From an uncultured delta proteobacterium (GTDB lineage Bacteria > Myxococcota_A > Polyangia > Polyangiales > Polyangiaceae), in the NCBI GenBank assembly GCA_903892415.1, contig CAITIQ010000107.1:1-59063 (forward strand): a stretch of DNA of 59,063 bases, written 5' to 3'. This document shows positions 24,791-33,393 of the stretch, piece by piece (within the stretch, counting starts at the first letter, position 1; each line of letters opens with the position of its first letter). The notes beneath the pieces are model-generated. The model was not told where the DNA came from and did not search any database. It worked only from the letters and a program-made list of their open reading frames with translations. The translations under genes were made by a program, and so were the position numbers.

Positions 24791-25723
24791 ATGCAGTTTC
24801 GCAACCTCGACGGTAGCGGCATCAACAAGGGGCTTTCGCAGGTCTTGCGCTGGAAGCTGGGCATGGGCGGCCCTTCCGAGGTTCGTGAGGCGCTGCGTTC
24901 GGAGAGCGAGCGAATGACCTCTGCACCCCGCGTCGAAAATGACGGGCGCGCCATCGCGAAGGCGGAGCGCTCGGCGCTCACTTGGATCGGCCACGCAACG
25001 TATTTGATACAGCTCGGCGGTCTTTCGATCGTGATCGATCCCGTGCTTTCGAATCGTCTCTTTGCCATCAAACGGCTTGTTGCTACCGGGCTTGCGCCCA
25101 CCGCCATGCCCGCACTCGACGTGTGCTTGGTCACGCACAACCACCGTGATCACATGGATGCACCCTCGCTCGAGGCGCTCGACCGCAAGCTACTGATGGT
25201 GGTGCCGAAGGGGCTCGGGCGCTGGTTCGCTAGCCGCGGCTTCCTTTCGGTGGTCGAGCTCGAATGGTGGCAACACACCGAGCTGCGGGGCGTGCGCATC
25301 ACCTTCGTCCCTTCGCAGCATTGGTCGCAACGTGGGCCCTTCGATCGCAATGAGAGTCATTGGGGCGGCTACGTGATCGAAGATGGCACGCATCGCGTCT
25401 ACCACTCTGGGGACACCGCCTACTTCGATGGCTTCACGCAGATTGGTGCGCGGCTCGGCCGCATCGATGCGGCCATGCTGCCGATTGGCGCCTATGAACC
25501 GCGCTGGTTCATGCGCGGCCAGCACATGAACCCGGAGGACGCGGTTTCGGCCTTTTTGGATCTGCGGGCCAAGCGCTTCATCGCCATGCACTGGGGCACC
25601 TTCAAGCTAACCGACGAGCCGATCGGTGAGCCCCCGCTGTTCACGCAGGACCAATGGCACACCCGCCAGATCGAAGCCGAGCGGCTGCTGATCCCCAACG
25701 TCGGCGAGACGGTCTGGCTTTGA
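24791..25723 (+). CDS. Metallo-beta-lactamase-fold hydrolase, NAPE-PLD/UlaG-like
   Basis: The 310-residue protein has the metallo-beta-lactamase pattern: LTWIGHATYLIQLGG near residue 60, the metal motif THNHRDHMD, then HSGDTAYFD, and a C-terminal AMHWGTFKLTDEPIGEPP. The overall order and the final HWGTFKLTDEP block resemble N-acyl-phosphatidylethanolamine phospholipase D and the UlaG-like branch. Two zinc ions are expected. I start at ATG 24791 (MQFRNLDGSGINKG); a TTG at 24737 is possible but adds sequence without a signal. It is divergent from the WD40-like pseudogene. Substrate cannot be fixed from the sequence; phospholipid or lactone hydrolysis are both possible. Confidence 0.88.
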   Translation: MQFRNLDGSGINKGLSQVLRWKLGMGGPSEVREALRSESERMTSAPRVENDGRAIAKAERSALTWIGHATYLIQLGGLSIVIDPVLSNRLFAIKRLVATGLAPTAMPALDVCLVTHNHRDHMDAPSLEALDRKLLMVVPKGLGRWFASRGFLSVVELEWWQHTELRGVRITFVPSQHWSQRGPFDRNESHWGGYVIEDGTHRVYHSGDTAYFDGFTQIGARLGRIDAAMLPIGAYEPRWFMRGQHMNPEDAVSAFLDLRAKRFIAMHWGTFKLTDEPIGEPPLFTQDQWHTRQIEAERLLIPNVGETVWL

Positions 25724-25745
25724 GTCACCGTTCGGCGGCTAACAC

Positions 25746-25997
25746 TTAGTCCACGAAGTCATGCAACTGCGCCAGCGTGCAGCGCGGCTTACTGGGTTTG
25801 ACCCCAACCAAGCCCATACACATTCCGTGCACCGACGTGACCGTTGCTCCAGACCCGGGCCCCGGTATCCCCGGCGCCAACGCTGCTTCATCCTGCGCGG
25901 TCAGCTCCGTATCCGATTCATCCAGCTCACCCGGGTTGGCGCAGCCAACCAAAAGCACCAATGCGCCAGGAACCAGTAGCAAGCTTGTTCGGAACAT
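25746..25997 (-). CDS. Small lipoprotein (83 aa)
   Basis: A strong signal, MFRTSLLLVPGALVLLVGC, ends in a consensus lipobox. The mature 65 residues start with an acidic, Asp/Glu/Thr-rich segment, then a Gly/Pro turn and a Cys pair near the C-terminus (CMG and RCTLAQLHDFVD). No family recognised. It ends 22 bases beyond the convergent hydrolase gene. Confidence 0.65.
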   Translation of the reverse strand: MFRTSLLLVPGALVLLVGCANPGELDESDTELTAQDEAALAPGIPGPGSGATVTSVHGMCMGLVGVKPSKPRCTLAQLHDFVD

Positions 25998-26067
25998 CCC
26001 GCGAGGCTACCGCCAGCGGCTACCACGCCCAACGCCCCTGACCTTTCAGTGCCTTTCAGCAACGGAA

Positions 26068-26098
26068 GACCTGTCCGCTCGCGCGGGACGGACAGGTC
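26068..26098 (-). terminator. Perfect 10-bp hairpin downstream of the flotillin gene
   Basis: GACCTGTCCG (26068-26077) pairs exactly with CGGACAGGTC (26089-26098) across an 11-base loop. On the minus strand it lies 11 bases after the flotillin gene and is followed by TTCCGTTG, a poor U-tract. It is therefore a likely terminator or RNA-stabilising hairpin for that gene, with transcript termination not proven. Confidence 0.55.
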
Positions 26099-26109
26099 TA
26101 TCAGTCGGG

Positions 26110-28119
26110 TTACTCGGCGTCGCCCACGTGGCGAATTTGCGCGCCGAGTTCATCGCGCAGCCGCCGGGCTTTGGCGCTCGGTGCTTGCGTGCTCGCCGAG
26201 TCACCTCCCTCACGTTCATGCAGCAACATCGCGAGCAGGGCCTCCATCAAGCTGGAACCGGAGCCGGGGGCACCGCTCTGGCCGCTGCCGCCGACCACCA
26301 CGCGTGGCACCACGTCCACCCCGCTCTTTTCGATCGCCTCCGAGAAGCGCGTCATCACCTTTTGCGTGAGTTGCAGCTGCGGACCTCCGTAGGCACGGAC
26401 CTGTTCCTCGATCGCCATCGCCTCGGCTACTCCGACGCGCGCGGCTCGCTCGGCCTCCGCCGACGCCATCAAACGCACCCGCTCGGCATCCGCGCCGGCG
26501 ATGGCTTTGATCTGTGCGGCCTCCTGCAGGGCGCGCTCGTATTCGGCGCGACCTTGGTTGGCCTTGACGATGATGCCCAGCTCGCTTCCGGTGATCTGGG
26601 TCTGTTGTTCGGCGCGTGCCTCGGCCTCGCGCAGCTCGCGCTCCTTCACGGCGGCGCGCTCCTGCCTTGCGTAGGTCTCCACCTGCTCTTCGGCGATCTG
26701 TCGCATGCGCAGCTGCTTCAGGATCTCCTCGATGTGGGTGTCTCCGGGGCTGGAGGTCGGCGTGCCGATCAGCACCTCTTCCAAATCCAGGTTGTAACGT
26801 TCGAACTTGGTCTGCATCTCTTTACTCGCGACTTCTTGGATCTCGCTGCGTTCTTGCAAGAGCTCGATCAGCGTGCGGGTTTGCCCGACGTTCTTGAAGT
26901 AGGCCGCCACCATCGGGTCGAGCGTTTGCTCCACCAGCCGCTTCACATCGCCAAAGCGCTGCACCACCAAAGGCGCTTTGCGATAGTCGATATGCACCAC
27001 CACACTCAGCGGCAGCGACGGCTCGAAGGCGTCTTTGGTAATGAGCGATACCTCCGATAGGTTCTCGTCGAATTTGTGCGCGCCCACTTCCCGCTTGTTC
27101 CATTTGAGGATGAAGTTGGTGGTGGGCACCAATACAACTTTGCCTGCATAGGTATTGAAGGCGTACTTGCCGGGGAGCAGCGGTGTGTTCCAGACGCCGC
27201 GCCGACCGCGCGCCACCAGCTCGCCGTGCTTGTATTCGCTGCCGGAGAGATCACTGCCTGTCTCGCCGGTGTAGCTCACCACCACGCCCACGGTACCGAC
27301 CTCCACCACCGTCTTCGGTCGGAGCTCGACCGTCGACATCAAACGATTGAGGTAGTACGTGCCCTCCACCAAGACCTGCAGCTGCCGGCCGCGCCGTCCA
27401 CCGGCCGCCAAGAAGCGTTCGGGATCTTGAAAGGAGTTGTGAAAGGTCGTGTTGTCGTGCGCGTCATCCCCGACGATGGGCGCGATCAGCTCGCCTTGCG
27501 CCAGCGCCGGCCCATCGTGAACGGTGACTACGCCCATCAGGTCCTCCTCGCCCGACAGCACCAACGGCCGGAAGCCGTCGCGTTCGGCGATCAGCGCTTG
27601 CATGCGGGTGAAGAGCGGAAAATCGTCCTGATCGAGCGGCAGAAAGTAGATGCGTTCCGCGGTGATCACGACGAACTGAGCAAGGTTGATGGCATACGTG
27701 CCTTCACGCAGCACCCGGCGTTGCGGTCCGCGTTGACCGCCTCGCGAGAGGAACGCGATCACATCCTGAAACTCAGCACACGGCACATCCCGCCCGAGCG
27801 CCTGCTCTTGCGCCAGCGGCATACCGTCGCGTGCAAACACATAACCGATGCGACCTTGCGGCACCGTGACCAGCGGCACCGTGCGCACCTTGTACACGAA
27901 CGGAAACTTCCAATGCAGTCCACCGCGCAGAACCTCCGGCTGGAAGCCCGCCTCGCCCTGCAACGCAATCAGACCCTTCTCGATCGAGCCCGCGGCTGAG
28001 AAGCGCTTCTCAATCACCGCGATACGGTCATTGCGCACCGGGCGCAGACCAAGCAACAACAACAAAACGCCGACGCCGGCGAGCACCAATAGGCTCACCG
28101 CGACCCAAGTTGGGACCAT
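26110..28119 (-). CDS. Large flotillin / SPFH (band 7) family membrane protein
   Basis: The 669-residue protein begins with one membrane helix (about 5-26), followed by repeated SPFH-like beta segments: LRGGLHWKFPFVYKV with VTVPQGRIGYVFARDG near residues 65-100, and a second block near 260-345 with VGTVGVVVSYTGE and PGKYAFNTYAGKVVLVPTTNF. From about 480 to 625 there is a Glu/Ala-rich coiled coil (EEQVETYARQERAAVKEREL), as in flotillins, and a short Gly/Ser tail. Flotillins scaffold membrane microdomains and oligomerise through the coiled coil. The protein is longer than usual flotillins because of the extra N-terminal SPFH-like block. A single-gene unit is likely: a hairpin follows it and 133 bases separate it from the next gene upstream. 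Confidence 0.88.
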   Translation of the reverse strand: MVPTWVAVSLLVLAGVGVLLLLLGLRPVRNDRIAVIEKRFSAAGSIEKGLIALQGEAGFQPEVLRGGLHWKFPFVYKVRTVPLVTVPQGRIGYVFARDGMPLAQEQALGRDVPCAEFQDVIAFLSRGGQRGPQRRVLREGTYAINLAQFVVITAERIYFLPLDQDDFPLFTRMQALIAERDGFRPLVLSGEEDLMGVVTVHDGPALAQGELIAPIVGDDAHDNTTFHNSFQDPERFLAAGGRRGRQLQVLVEGTYYLNRLMSTVELRPKTVVEVGTVGVVVSYTGETGSDLSGSEYKHGELVARGRRGVWNTPLLPGKYAFNTYAGKVVLVPTTNFILKWNKREVGAHKFDENLSEVSLITKDAFEPSLPLSVVVHIDYRKAPLVVQRFGDVKRLVEQTLDPMVAAYFKNVGQTRTLIELLQERSEIQEVASKEMQTKFERYNLDLEEVLIGTPTSSPGDTHIEEILKQLRMRQIAEEQVETYARQERAAVKERELREAEARAEQQTQITGSELGIIVKANQGRAEYERALQEAAQIKAIAGADAERVRLMASAEAERAARVGVAEAMAIEEQVRAYGGPQLQLTQKVMTRFSEAIEKSGVDVVPRVVVGGSGQSGAPGSGSSLMEALLAMLLHEREGGDSASTQAPSAKARRLRDELGAQIRHVGDAE

Positions 28120-28252
28120 CTCTGTTCACTCCTTCATGCCGCGTGAAAAGGGTCACGCTGGCGATGCAGGAAGATCTGTGGTCATGCCGTCGACTGCGCA
28201 AGCGGCTACGCGGGCGAATCGTCGCGCGCGTGTACGACTCTGTCGCGCCGCG

Positions 28253-28954
28253 TCAACGCGGCGGGCCGCCCCAACCGCCTTGATAGCCCGCCCAGCCCTG
28301 GCCCTGTTGCGGGCCATAACCCTGTTGCGGGCCATAACCCTGTTGCGGGCCATAACCCTGTTGCGGGCCATAACCCTGTTGCATCGGCTGTCCAAACCCA
28401 TGCGTCTGCGGCGGATGCAGCGCCAAAGACTCAACAAAGGGCGCGCCCGCTTTGAGCCACACCCGGAAGTTGTCGATGCGCTTCGGCTTGGTGGTTTGCG
28501 CCATGATGGCGCCCGCGATGATCGACCCAAACATCATCACCAAACCGAGAATGATGCCCCACGCTGCTCCGTTGCCGGCCATCACGAACATCAAGGCCAG
28601 CCCCAAGATGAAGCCGAAGGCGATTACCAGATAGCCAATCACCTGACGTTGCTTGTGCTTGCTGCAGATGCCGAAGTCCACGTACGCGCTCTTGCGCGTG
28701 ACCATGGCAACGATCGCATAGATGAGCACACCCGCAGCCAGCGTCGCGTACACCCAGCCCTCGTGCCAGTACACGGTCTTGCGCACCCGATGGTTCGCCG
28801 GCGCGTTGCACACCACACAGCGGTCAGGCAGCACCGCGGACGCCTTCCAAAAGGTGACCTGATCCCCTTCACGCCAGCAAGCCTCTGCGGAGGGCACCAT
28901 CGCCTGCGGTGCGTGGTGCGGCTGTTCGAGCCCCGGTGCGGCGTACGGATTCAT
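28253..28954 (-). CDS. Membrane protein with Cys-pair motif and GYGPQQ repeat tail
   Basis: Starting at ATG 28954 (MNPYAAPGLEQP), the 233-residue protein has a soluble N-terminal part with a CVVCNAP motif followed downstream by CSKHK, possibly a small metal site. Hydrophobic helices lie at about 69-84 and, after CSKHK, as two long helices (VIGYLVIAFGFILGLALMF and IILGLVMMFGSIIAGAIM). A cytoplasmic-looking segment is followed by a tail of four exact GYGPQQ repeats and a Gly/Trp-rich end. Such Tyr/Gly/Gln-rich tails are low-complexity and adhesive or phase-separating in other proteins. No family recognised with certainty. It lies between the flotillin gene and the divergent thioredoxin-fold gene. 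Confidence 0.75.
   Translation of the reverse strand: MNPYAAPGLEQPHHAPQAMVPSAEACWREGDQVTFWKASAVLPDRCVVCNAPANHRVRKTVYWHEGWVYATLAAGVLIYAIVAMVTRKSAYVDFGICSKHKQRQVIGYLVIAFGFILGLALMFVMAGNGAAWGIILGLVMMFGSIIAGAIMAQTTKPKRIDNFRVWLKAGAPFVESLALHPPQTHGFGQPMQQGYGPQQGYGPQQGYGPQQGYGPQQGQGWAGYQGGWGGPPR
28302..28382 (-). repeat. 18-bp tandem repeat (four copies plus a partial)
   Basis: Four identical copies of CCCTGTTGCGGGCCATAA (plus strand) start at 28302, 28320, 28338 and 28356, with a partial fifth copy from 28374. On the coding minus strand each encodes Gly-Tyr-Gly-Pro-Gln-Gln in the membrane protein tail. The period is again 18 bp, as at 1-110, and again keeps the frame. Confidence 0.93.
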
Positions 28955-29040
28955 GCTCACGGCGAAGTCCTTGGGCCGAAGCATCGCGCAGCGTCAAGCC
29001 ACAGCTGGGCCTCGCGCCGAACGGCGGCTAAGCTGACGCC

Positions 29041-29574
29041 ATGCTCGTGCTTCGCCACGCTCGCAGCGCCCTTACGGCGAAGCGCCTATCCAAGGTCATG
29101 CTGCCCCTGTTCTTGGCGCTCGGTTGCGGTGAATCGGGCTCGGCGACCTCATCACTGGCACCCTCCGCTTCTCTCGGTTCGCCCAGTTTGGACGGTTGGA
29201 ACACAGCCCAGATCGACTGGCGTCCTTATCAGGAGGGCCTGGCCGAAGCCCAACAGAGCAATAGGCCAATCGTGCTGGTGTTCTTCACCTCGTGGTGTGG
29301 TCATTGCAAAAATTACAGTCATATTTTTGAAGACCAACGCGTTGTGGCGCAGTCCAAGCAGTTCGTCATGATCCGCCTCGATAAGGACCAGAACCGCGAA
29401 CTCAGCAAGAAGTACGCGCTCGACGGCGAATACATCCCGCGCACCTTCATCCTCCGCCCCGACGGCACCGTGCGTGAGGACATCCAAGAACGACGCGAGA
29501 AGTTCAAGTACTTCTACGACGAGAAGAAGCCGGAGAACCTACTCGTAGCGCTCGAACGAGGGCTCAGCCCGTGA
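29041..29574 (+). CDS. Thioredoxin-fold lipoprotein with CGHC active site
   Basis: A basic leader and the segment MLPLFLALGC give a lipobox. The mature part holds a thioredoxin-like domain with WRPYQEGLAEAQQSNRPIVL, the active site FFTSWCGHCK (Cys86 and Cys89), and IPRTFILRPDG with the cis-Pro position. This is the pattern of the thioredoxin-7/DsbD-C-terminal type, so it is likely a periplasmic thiol-disulfide enzyme anchored in the membrane. The CGHC dipeptide is that of protein disulfide isomerases. The start at 29041 includes the basic N-terminal region; 29098 would leave almost no charged leader. Its stop overlaps the next GTG start (GTGA). Confidence 0.9.
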   Translation: MLVLRHARSALTAKRLSKVMLPLFLALGCGESGSATSSLAPSASLGSPSLDGWNTAQIDWRPYQEGLAEAQQSNRPIVLVFFTSWCGHCKNYSHIFEDQRVVAQSKQFVMIRLDKDQNRELSKKYALDGEYIPRTFILRPDGTVREDIQERREKFKYFYDEKKPENLLVALERGLSP

Positions 29575-30560
29575 GCGCGGCGCGCCCTTTGCCGCCGCTT
29601 GCACCGTGGGACAAGCTCGCTTTGCCTCTGCTCTCGACGTCGCCGAGCGAACCGGCTTTGCTCGCGGACTTCCTCGCGCGAGCAGAGCTCGCGCGAGAGC
29701 CCGCGAGCCACCCCCTCGAGTGGGTCGTGCAAGCCGCCGCCAACGCGCGCGATCTCGGGCAGGCCTTCGCGTGCGGCTACTTCGCAGCGACCGAGCAATT
29801 GCTCGCTCGCTGCGGCGTCGCCACGCCGCACGGCCAGCGCGTCAGCCTCGCCCTTACCGAGCCCAACGGCGGGCATCCGCGCGCGTTGCGCTCCAATGTG
29901 CAGCTCCGTGACGGCGCGCTGGTGCTGAGCGGGGAAAAGGTATGGACCACGCTGGCGGATCTCGCCACGCACCTGCTCCTCATCGTACGCAACGAACGTG
30001 AAGCAACCTCGCCCGGCGACGACCTACCGAGGCTCGTGGCCTTCCTTTGCCCGGTAGACCGCGCCGGCCTCACGATCGAGCTGCTGCCCGAAACGCCCTT
30101 CTGTCCGGAGCTACGTCACGGCCGCTTGCTCTTCGAGCAGCTGATCGTCACGCCTGAAGAGCGCGTGGCTTTTGACGCGTTCACCCAGCTACTCAAGCCC
30201 TTCCGCAGCTTGGAGGACGCTTCGGTGGCCACGGCAGTGCTGGCCTTTCTGTGCAGGCTGACGGTGCAACGAGGCGTAGATCCAGCCTTCACCGCACGCA
30301 CGTTGCTCCTGCTCCAGAGCGTCGTTTCGCTCGCGCAGGCGCCGGATGGGCCCTTCGTCTGGGTGGCGTTGGCCGGCCTGATGGACGAGCTGCAGGCGCT
30401 ATTGAGCGAGCTCGCTCACGCCTTGCGCGCCGCCCACCCCGATGACGCCGACGCCTTGCAACGCGACTTACCGCTGCTCGCAGTGACAGCTCGGCTGCGC
30501 GCTACGCGACGAGCCAAAGGGCTCGCCGCGCTCAGCGCCCAGCCTCGGTGGCCTACTTGA
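29571..30560 (+). CDS. Acyl-CoA dehydrogenase-like protein (329 aa)
   Basis: The middle of the protein has the acyl-CoA dehydrogenase signature for the FAD and substrate region: SLALTEPNGGHPRALRSN at about 92-109, then LVLSGEKVWTTLADLATHLL, and FCPVDRAGLTIE. The N-terminus corresponds to a shortened helical domain. The C-terminal helical domain is present in part (TARTLLLLQSVVSLAQ), but no clear catalytic Glu could be assigned. It is about 50 residues shorter than typical family members, so activity is uncertain. Start is GTG 29571 overlapping the previous stop, suggesting coupled translation with the thioredoxin-fold lipoprotein, which is an unexpected pair. Confidence 0.75.
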   Translation: MSAARPLPPLAPWDKLALPLLSTSPSEPALLADFLARAELAREPASHPLEWVVQAAANARDLGQAFACGYFAATEQLLARCGVATPHGQRVSLALTEPNGGHPRALRSNVQLRDGALVLSGEKVWTTLADLATHLLLIVRNEREATSPGDDLPRLVAFLCPVDRAGLTIELLPETPFCPELRHGRLLFEQLIVTPEERVAFDAFTQLLKPFRSLEDASVATAVLAFLCRLTVQRGVDPAFTARTLLLLQSVVSLAQAPDGPFVWVALAGLMDELQALLSELAHALRAAHPDDADALQRDLPLLAVTARLRATRRAKGLAALSAQPRWPT

Positions 30561-31437
30561 TGCGAATAGCGACGGTGAGCAACACCGGCAGATCGCTGAT
30601 TTCGATCGTCGAGCCGTCCGCCGAGACAGCGCCTTCAGCGACTACGGCCCACTCGCCATACCCAGCGAAGTGCTCGCCGATATCGAGCTCTTGGCCAAGC
30701 ACCTCAACCGCTGTATTGGCGCCGAGCTTTGCGGTGTTCGGGATCGAGACGGCGACGCCCGGGCAGAACAACGTGTCCACCGGACCGAGCCCAACCACCA
30801 TGGCGAAGCCTGCTTCACCGGTGATCTCCGCAACCTGAGCCGCATCCGAAACCGTAACCGCGCGGAAGGTTTGCTTGGCGGGCTCATCGTAGATGAGCTC
30901 GTTCACGACCACGGCACCGCCGCTTGGCACCGTGAGACTCACGTCATCCGCGCTGACCGTTGCACCCGCCGCAAACTCCGACCCGCTGTCGACAATCAAC
31001 GGGAACAAGCCCGACATCATCGTCCCGCCGGTGAAGGGGTAGCCAATCTTGGCGTAGGTCAGGCTGTCTCCCGGCTTGAACACCGGCCGATCCAACGAGT
31101 CCGAGCCAGTGAAGGTCGCCATGCCGATGGTGTTGGTGGTCGCGAATAGGCAGTTGTCCGCGCCACAAAGCTGCATCGATACCATCGAGATCGGGTCGCC
31201 GTTCTGGTCTTGTGCGGTTGCGGCCACCGAGGTCAGCGGCACCTCGCTGACAGCGCCCGGCATCGCGGGGGGCGGTTCACAATCCACCGTGCTGCCACCA
31301 CCGCCGTCGGTCGTGCTGCCACCACCGCCGTCGGTCGTGCCGCCGGCCGAACCTCCAGCCCCGGAGCTGCTCGAGTCTCCACACGCCAAAAGCAGAAAAG
31401 TGGAGATCACAGATGACGCTACAAAAGAACGATTCAT
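30553..31437 (-). CDS. Gly/Thr-rich-linker lipoprotein of unknown function
   Basis: The ATG at 31437 yields a signal (VISTFLLLACGDS) with a lipobox, after which come two copies of a GGTTDGGGGS-type linker. The remaining about 235 residues look beta-rich, with an early SVAATAQDQNG segment and the Cys pair LCGADNCLFATT. A C-terminal half has VSLTVPSGGAVVVNELIYD and AGFAMVVGLGPVDT. The SVAATAQDQNG(D)PI opening resembles Ig-like or carboxypeptidase-regulatory beta-sandwich repeats. Surface-exposed, function unknown. Its end overlaps the 3' end of the convergent acyl-CoA dehydrogenase-like gene by 8 bases. Confidence 0.78.
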   Translation of the reverse strand: MNRSFVASSVISTFLLLACGDSSSSGAGGSAGGTTDGGGGSTTDGGGGSTVDCEPPPAMPGAVSEVPLTSVAATAQDQNGDPISMVSMQLCGADNCLFATTNTIGMATFTGSDSLDRPVFKPGDSLTYAKIGYPFTGGTMMSGLFPLIVDSGSEFAAGATVSADDVSLTVPSGGAVVVNELIYDEPAKQTFRAVTVSDAAQVAEITGEAGFAMVVGLGPVDTLFCPGVAVSIPNTAKLGANTAVEVLGQELDIGEHFAGYGEWAVVAEGAVSADGSTIEISDLPVLLTVAIRIK

Positions 31438-31709
31438 GGCAGCCTCCTCGATGGCAAAGTCACGTGAGAACGTGGTGACTTGAACGCGGCTCCGCGACAA
31501 GCTCCATTGTCCCTTTACGCTTCTTGACCGTGGGTCAATAGCTCGTCTGCGGCCTCCGCTCAAGCCCCAAGCGAAGGTTATTGCGTCGGCAGCGCCGTGC
31601 CAAAGCCGTCCGCGACCGTGCCTCTTGCGTGGCGAGCCAACCTCAAGGTGAGCAGTCCGGGCTCACGCACCGCGTCGCACGCCGCAAGACTCGGTGGGGC
31701 CCGCTCATT
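31438..31709. other. 272-base intergenic region with two small inverted repeats
   Basis: This is the longest gap I see. It holds the upstream region of the 30553-31437 lipoprotein and the 3' side of the response regulator gene. TTGACC-GTG-GGTCAA is a perfect 6-3-6 palindrome at 31524-31538, suited to a regulator. GTGAGC and GCTCAC with a 7-base spacer lie at 31648-31666 and could terminate the minus-strand regulator operon. No gene is supported here. Confidence 0.4.
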
Positions 31710-32663
31710 TCAGCTCAACGCTGAGTCGTCGGCGAGGCAGTCTCGCGCTCGGCCGTCTTGCTTGGCGCGATAGAGCGCGATGTCGGCGCGGCGTATCAAT
31801 TGGTCGGTAAGGAACTCGTTGTCGGCGTCGGCTACAGCGATGCCGCCGCTGAAGGAGAGGCACTCGGTGCCGCTGTCGCGCTTGTTCTCGGGCAGTTGGA
31901 GCGGAAACAGCGCGAGCGCCGCGCGGATGCGAGCGAGCACGGAGAGCCCACCCTGCCGTCCGTTGTTCCGCAGCAGGAGCACGAACTCCTCGCCGCCGAA
32001 GCGGAAGGCTGCGTCCTCCTTGCGAATCGAAGCGGCCAGCGTGCGCGCAAAGATCTTGAGCGCTTGGTCGCCAGTGTCGTGTCCAAAGCGATCGTTGATC
32101 GACTTGAAATGGTCGATATCGAGCAGACACAAACACAGCGGCGCTGAGTAGCGTTTGGCGAAGGCCGACTCTTCGCGCAACCGCTCGTGCAGCAGCTGAC
32201 GATTGCCAAGTTGGGTCAGCGGATCGATGCGCGCGAGCAGCTCCGCTTGGCGCAGGCGATCGCGCGCTTCAGTGCGCGTTCGCACCGCCCGCACGGCCTT
32301 GGCTTTGAGCACCGGTCCGCTGAACGGCTTGGAGAGATGGTCGGCCGCACCGAGTTCAGCGGCCTCGACGAAGTCGGTTTCAGCGTTGGCGTGGGCGGTG
32401 AGCATGACCACCGGAATGAGCTTCAAAGCCGAATCCGCGGTGATGGTACGCAGCACTTCGAAGCCGTTGAGCCCCGGCATCATCTCGTCGAGCACCACCA
32501 AGTCGATCTGCTCGTGTTGCTCGCGCAGTATTCGCAAGGCCTCGATCCCGTCTGCGGCCTCCAAGCAGGTGAGGTTCGCGTGGGTCAGCCATTTGACCAC
32601 GAGAAATCGCGTGGCTTGATCGTCGTCGACGACCAGGACTGTCCCTTGGCTAGCCGTTTTCAC
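31710..32663 (-). CDS. Response regulator with diguanylate cyclase (GGEEF) output
   Basis: Residues 1 to about 125 form a receiver domain: acidic pocket VVDDD, phospho-acceptor Asp59 in VVLDEMMPG, Thr89 in MLTAH, and Lys112 in HLSKPF. A helical linker (ARDRLRQAELLARIDPLT) leads to a GGDEF domain (about 145-310) with LTQLGNR, DIDHFKSIND, and the active-site variant GGEEF at 223-227. An inhibitory RxxD site (214-217) sits five residues before it. The protein likely makes c-di-GMP when phosphorylated and is product-inhibited. The start at 32663 overlaps the end of aat by 14 bases, so translation is coupled. Confidence 0.95.
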   Translation of the reverse strand: MKTASQGTVLVVDDDQATRFLVVKWLTHANLTCLEAADGIEALRILREQHEQIDLVVLDEMMPGLNGFEVLRTITADSALKLIPVVMLTAHANAETDFVEAAELGAADHLSKPFSGPVLKAKAVRAVRTRTEARDRLRQAELLARIDPLTQLGNRQLLHERLREESAFAKRYSAPLCLCLLDIDHFKSINDRFGHDTGDQALKIFARTLAASIRKEDAAFRFGGEEFVLLLRNNGRQGGLSVLARIRAALALFPLQLPENKRDSGTECLSFSGGIAVADADNEFLTDQLIRRADIALYRAKQDGRARDCLADDSALS

Positions 32664-33387
32664 TGGCTCGACTCAGCTGGCTTTGGGCGCTGTGGGAAAG
32701 CGAGAGCGCCTCGGTCCACGGCCCCGCGACCGTGTGTCGCGTGAGCCGCACGGCGAGCTCCTTCAGGTAATGCGTTCGCGGCCAATCCTCCGCGCCGAAG
32801 CGCTCGAGATGGTCGGTGTGCACCTGGCAATCCACGAGATCGACGCCCAGCTGCGGAAGCCCCGCGACCAGCGTGACGAAGGCGATCTTGGAGGCATCGG
32901 CGCAACGGGCGAACATCGATTCACCAAAGAAGATACCGCCGAGGGCAACGCCGTAAAGCCCACCGACGAGCTCCCCGTCTTGGAAGGCCTCCGCCGAGTG
33001 CGCAAGCCCAAGCTCGTGCAGACGCACATACGCTGAGATCATGTCGTTGGTGATCCAGGTACCGTCCTGACCTGGTCGCGGCTCCTCGGCGCAGTTGCGG
33101 ATCACCTCAGCGAACCGCGTATCAAAGCGGATCTCAAACGCGCCGCGGCGCTGGGATTTCTTGAGACTCTTGGGTACATGCAGCTTGTCTGCGACCAGCA
33201 CGTAACGCGGGTCTGGGCTGTACCAAAGGATGGGGACGTCGCTGCTGTACCAGGGAAAGATCCCGCTCGAGTAGGCCAGGATCAGTCGTTCGGCGGAGAG
33301 GTCCCCGCCCACCGCCAGTAGGCCGCTCGGCTCGGCGAGGTGCACCGGAGGAAAAGCCAAGCGCTGGTCGAGTCGAAAGACAGTCAA
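32650..33387 (-). CDS. aat: Leucyl/phenylalanyl-tRNA--protein transferase
   Basis: The 245-residue protein has the family pattern: PSGLLAVGGDLS near the N-terminus, GIFPWYSSD, WYSPDPRYVL, then TWITNDMISAY, GLYGVALGGIFFGESMFA, and DCQVHTDHLERFGAE near the end. It transfers Leu or Phe from tRNA to the N-terminus of proteins beginning with Arg or Lys, marking them for ClpS/ClpAP degradation. Length matches the usual 230-250. It lies 6 bases after a Ser/Thr kinase gene and overlaps the response regulator gene downstream, so these three are probably one operon. Confidence 0.97.
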   Translation of the reverse strand: MTVFRLDQRLAFPPVHLAEPSGLLAVGGDLSAERLILAYSSGIFPWYSSDVPILWYSPDPRYVLVADKLHVPKSLKKSQRRGAFEIRFDTRFAEVIRNCAEEPRPGQDGTWITNDMISAYVRLHELGLAHSAEAFQDGELVGGLYGVALGGIFFGESMFARCADASKIAFVTLVAGLPQLGVDLVDCQVHTDHLERFGAEDWPRTHYLKELAVRLTRHTVAGPWTEALSLSHSAQSQLSRASENG

Positions 33388-33393
33388 GGTGAA

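Noticed and set aside
25777..27999. Plus-strand frames opposite the flotillin gene
   Set aside because: Arg/His/Leu-rich sequence complementary to the coiled coil and SPFH coding; no domain or start signal.
31578..31709. Open 43-codon extension after the response regulator stop
   Set aside because: Random open stretches of this size are common in GC-rich DNA, and no domain or second start is visible.
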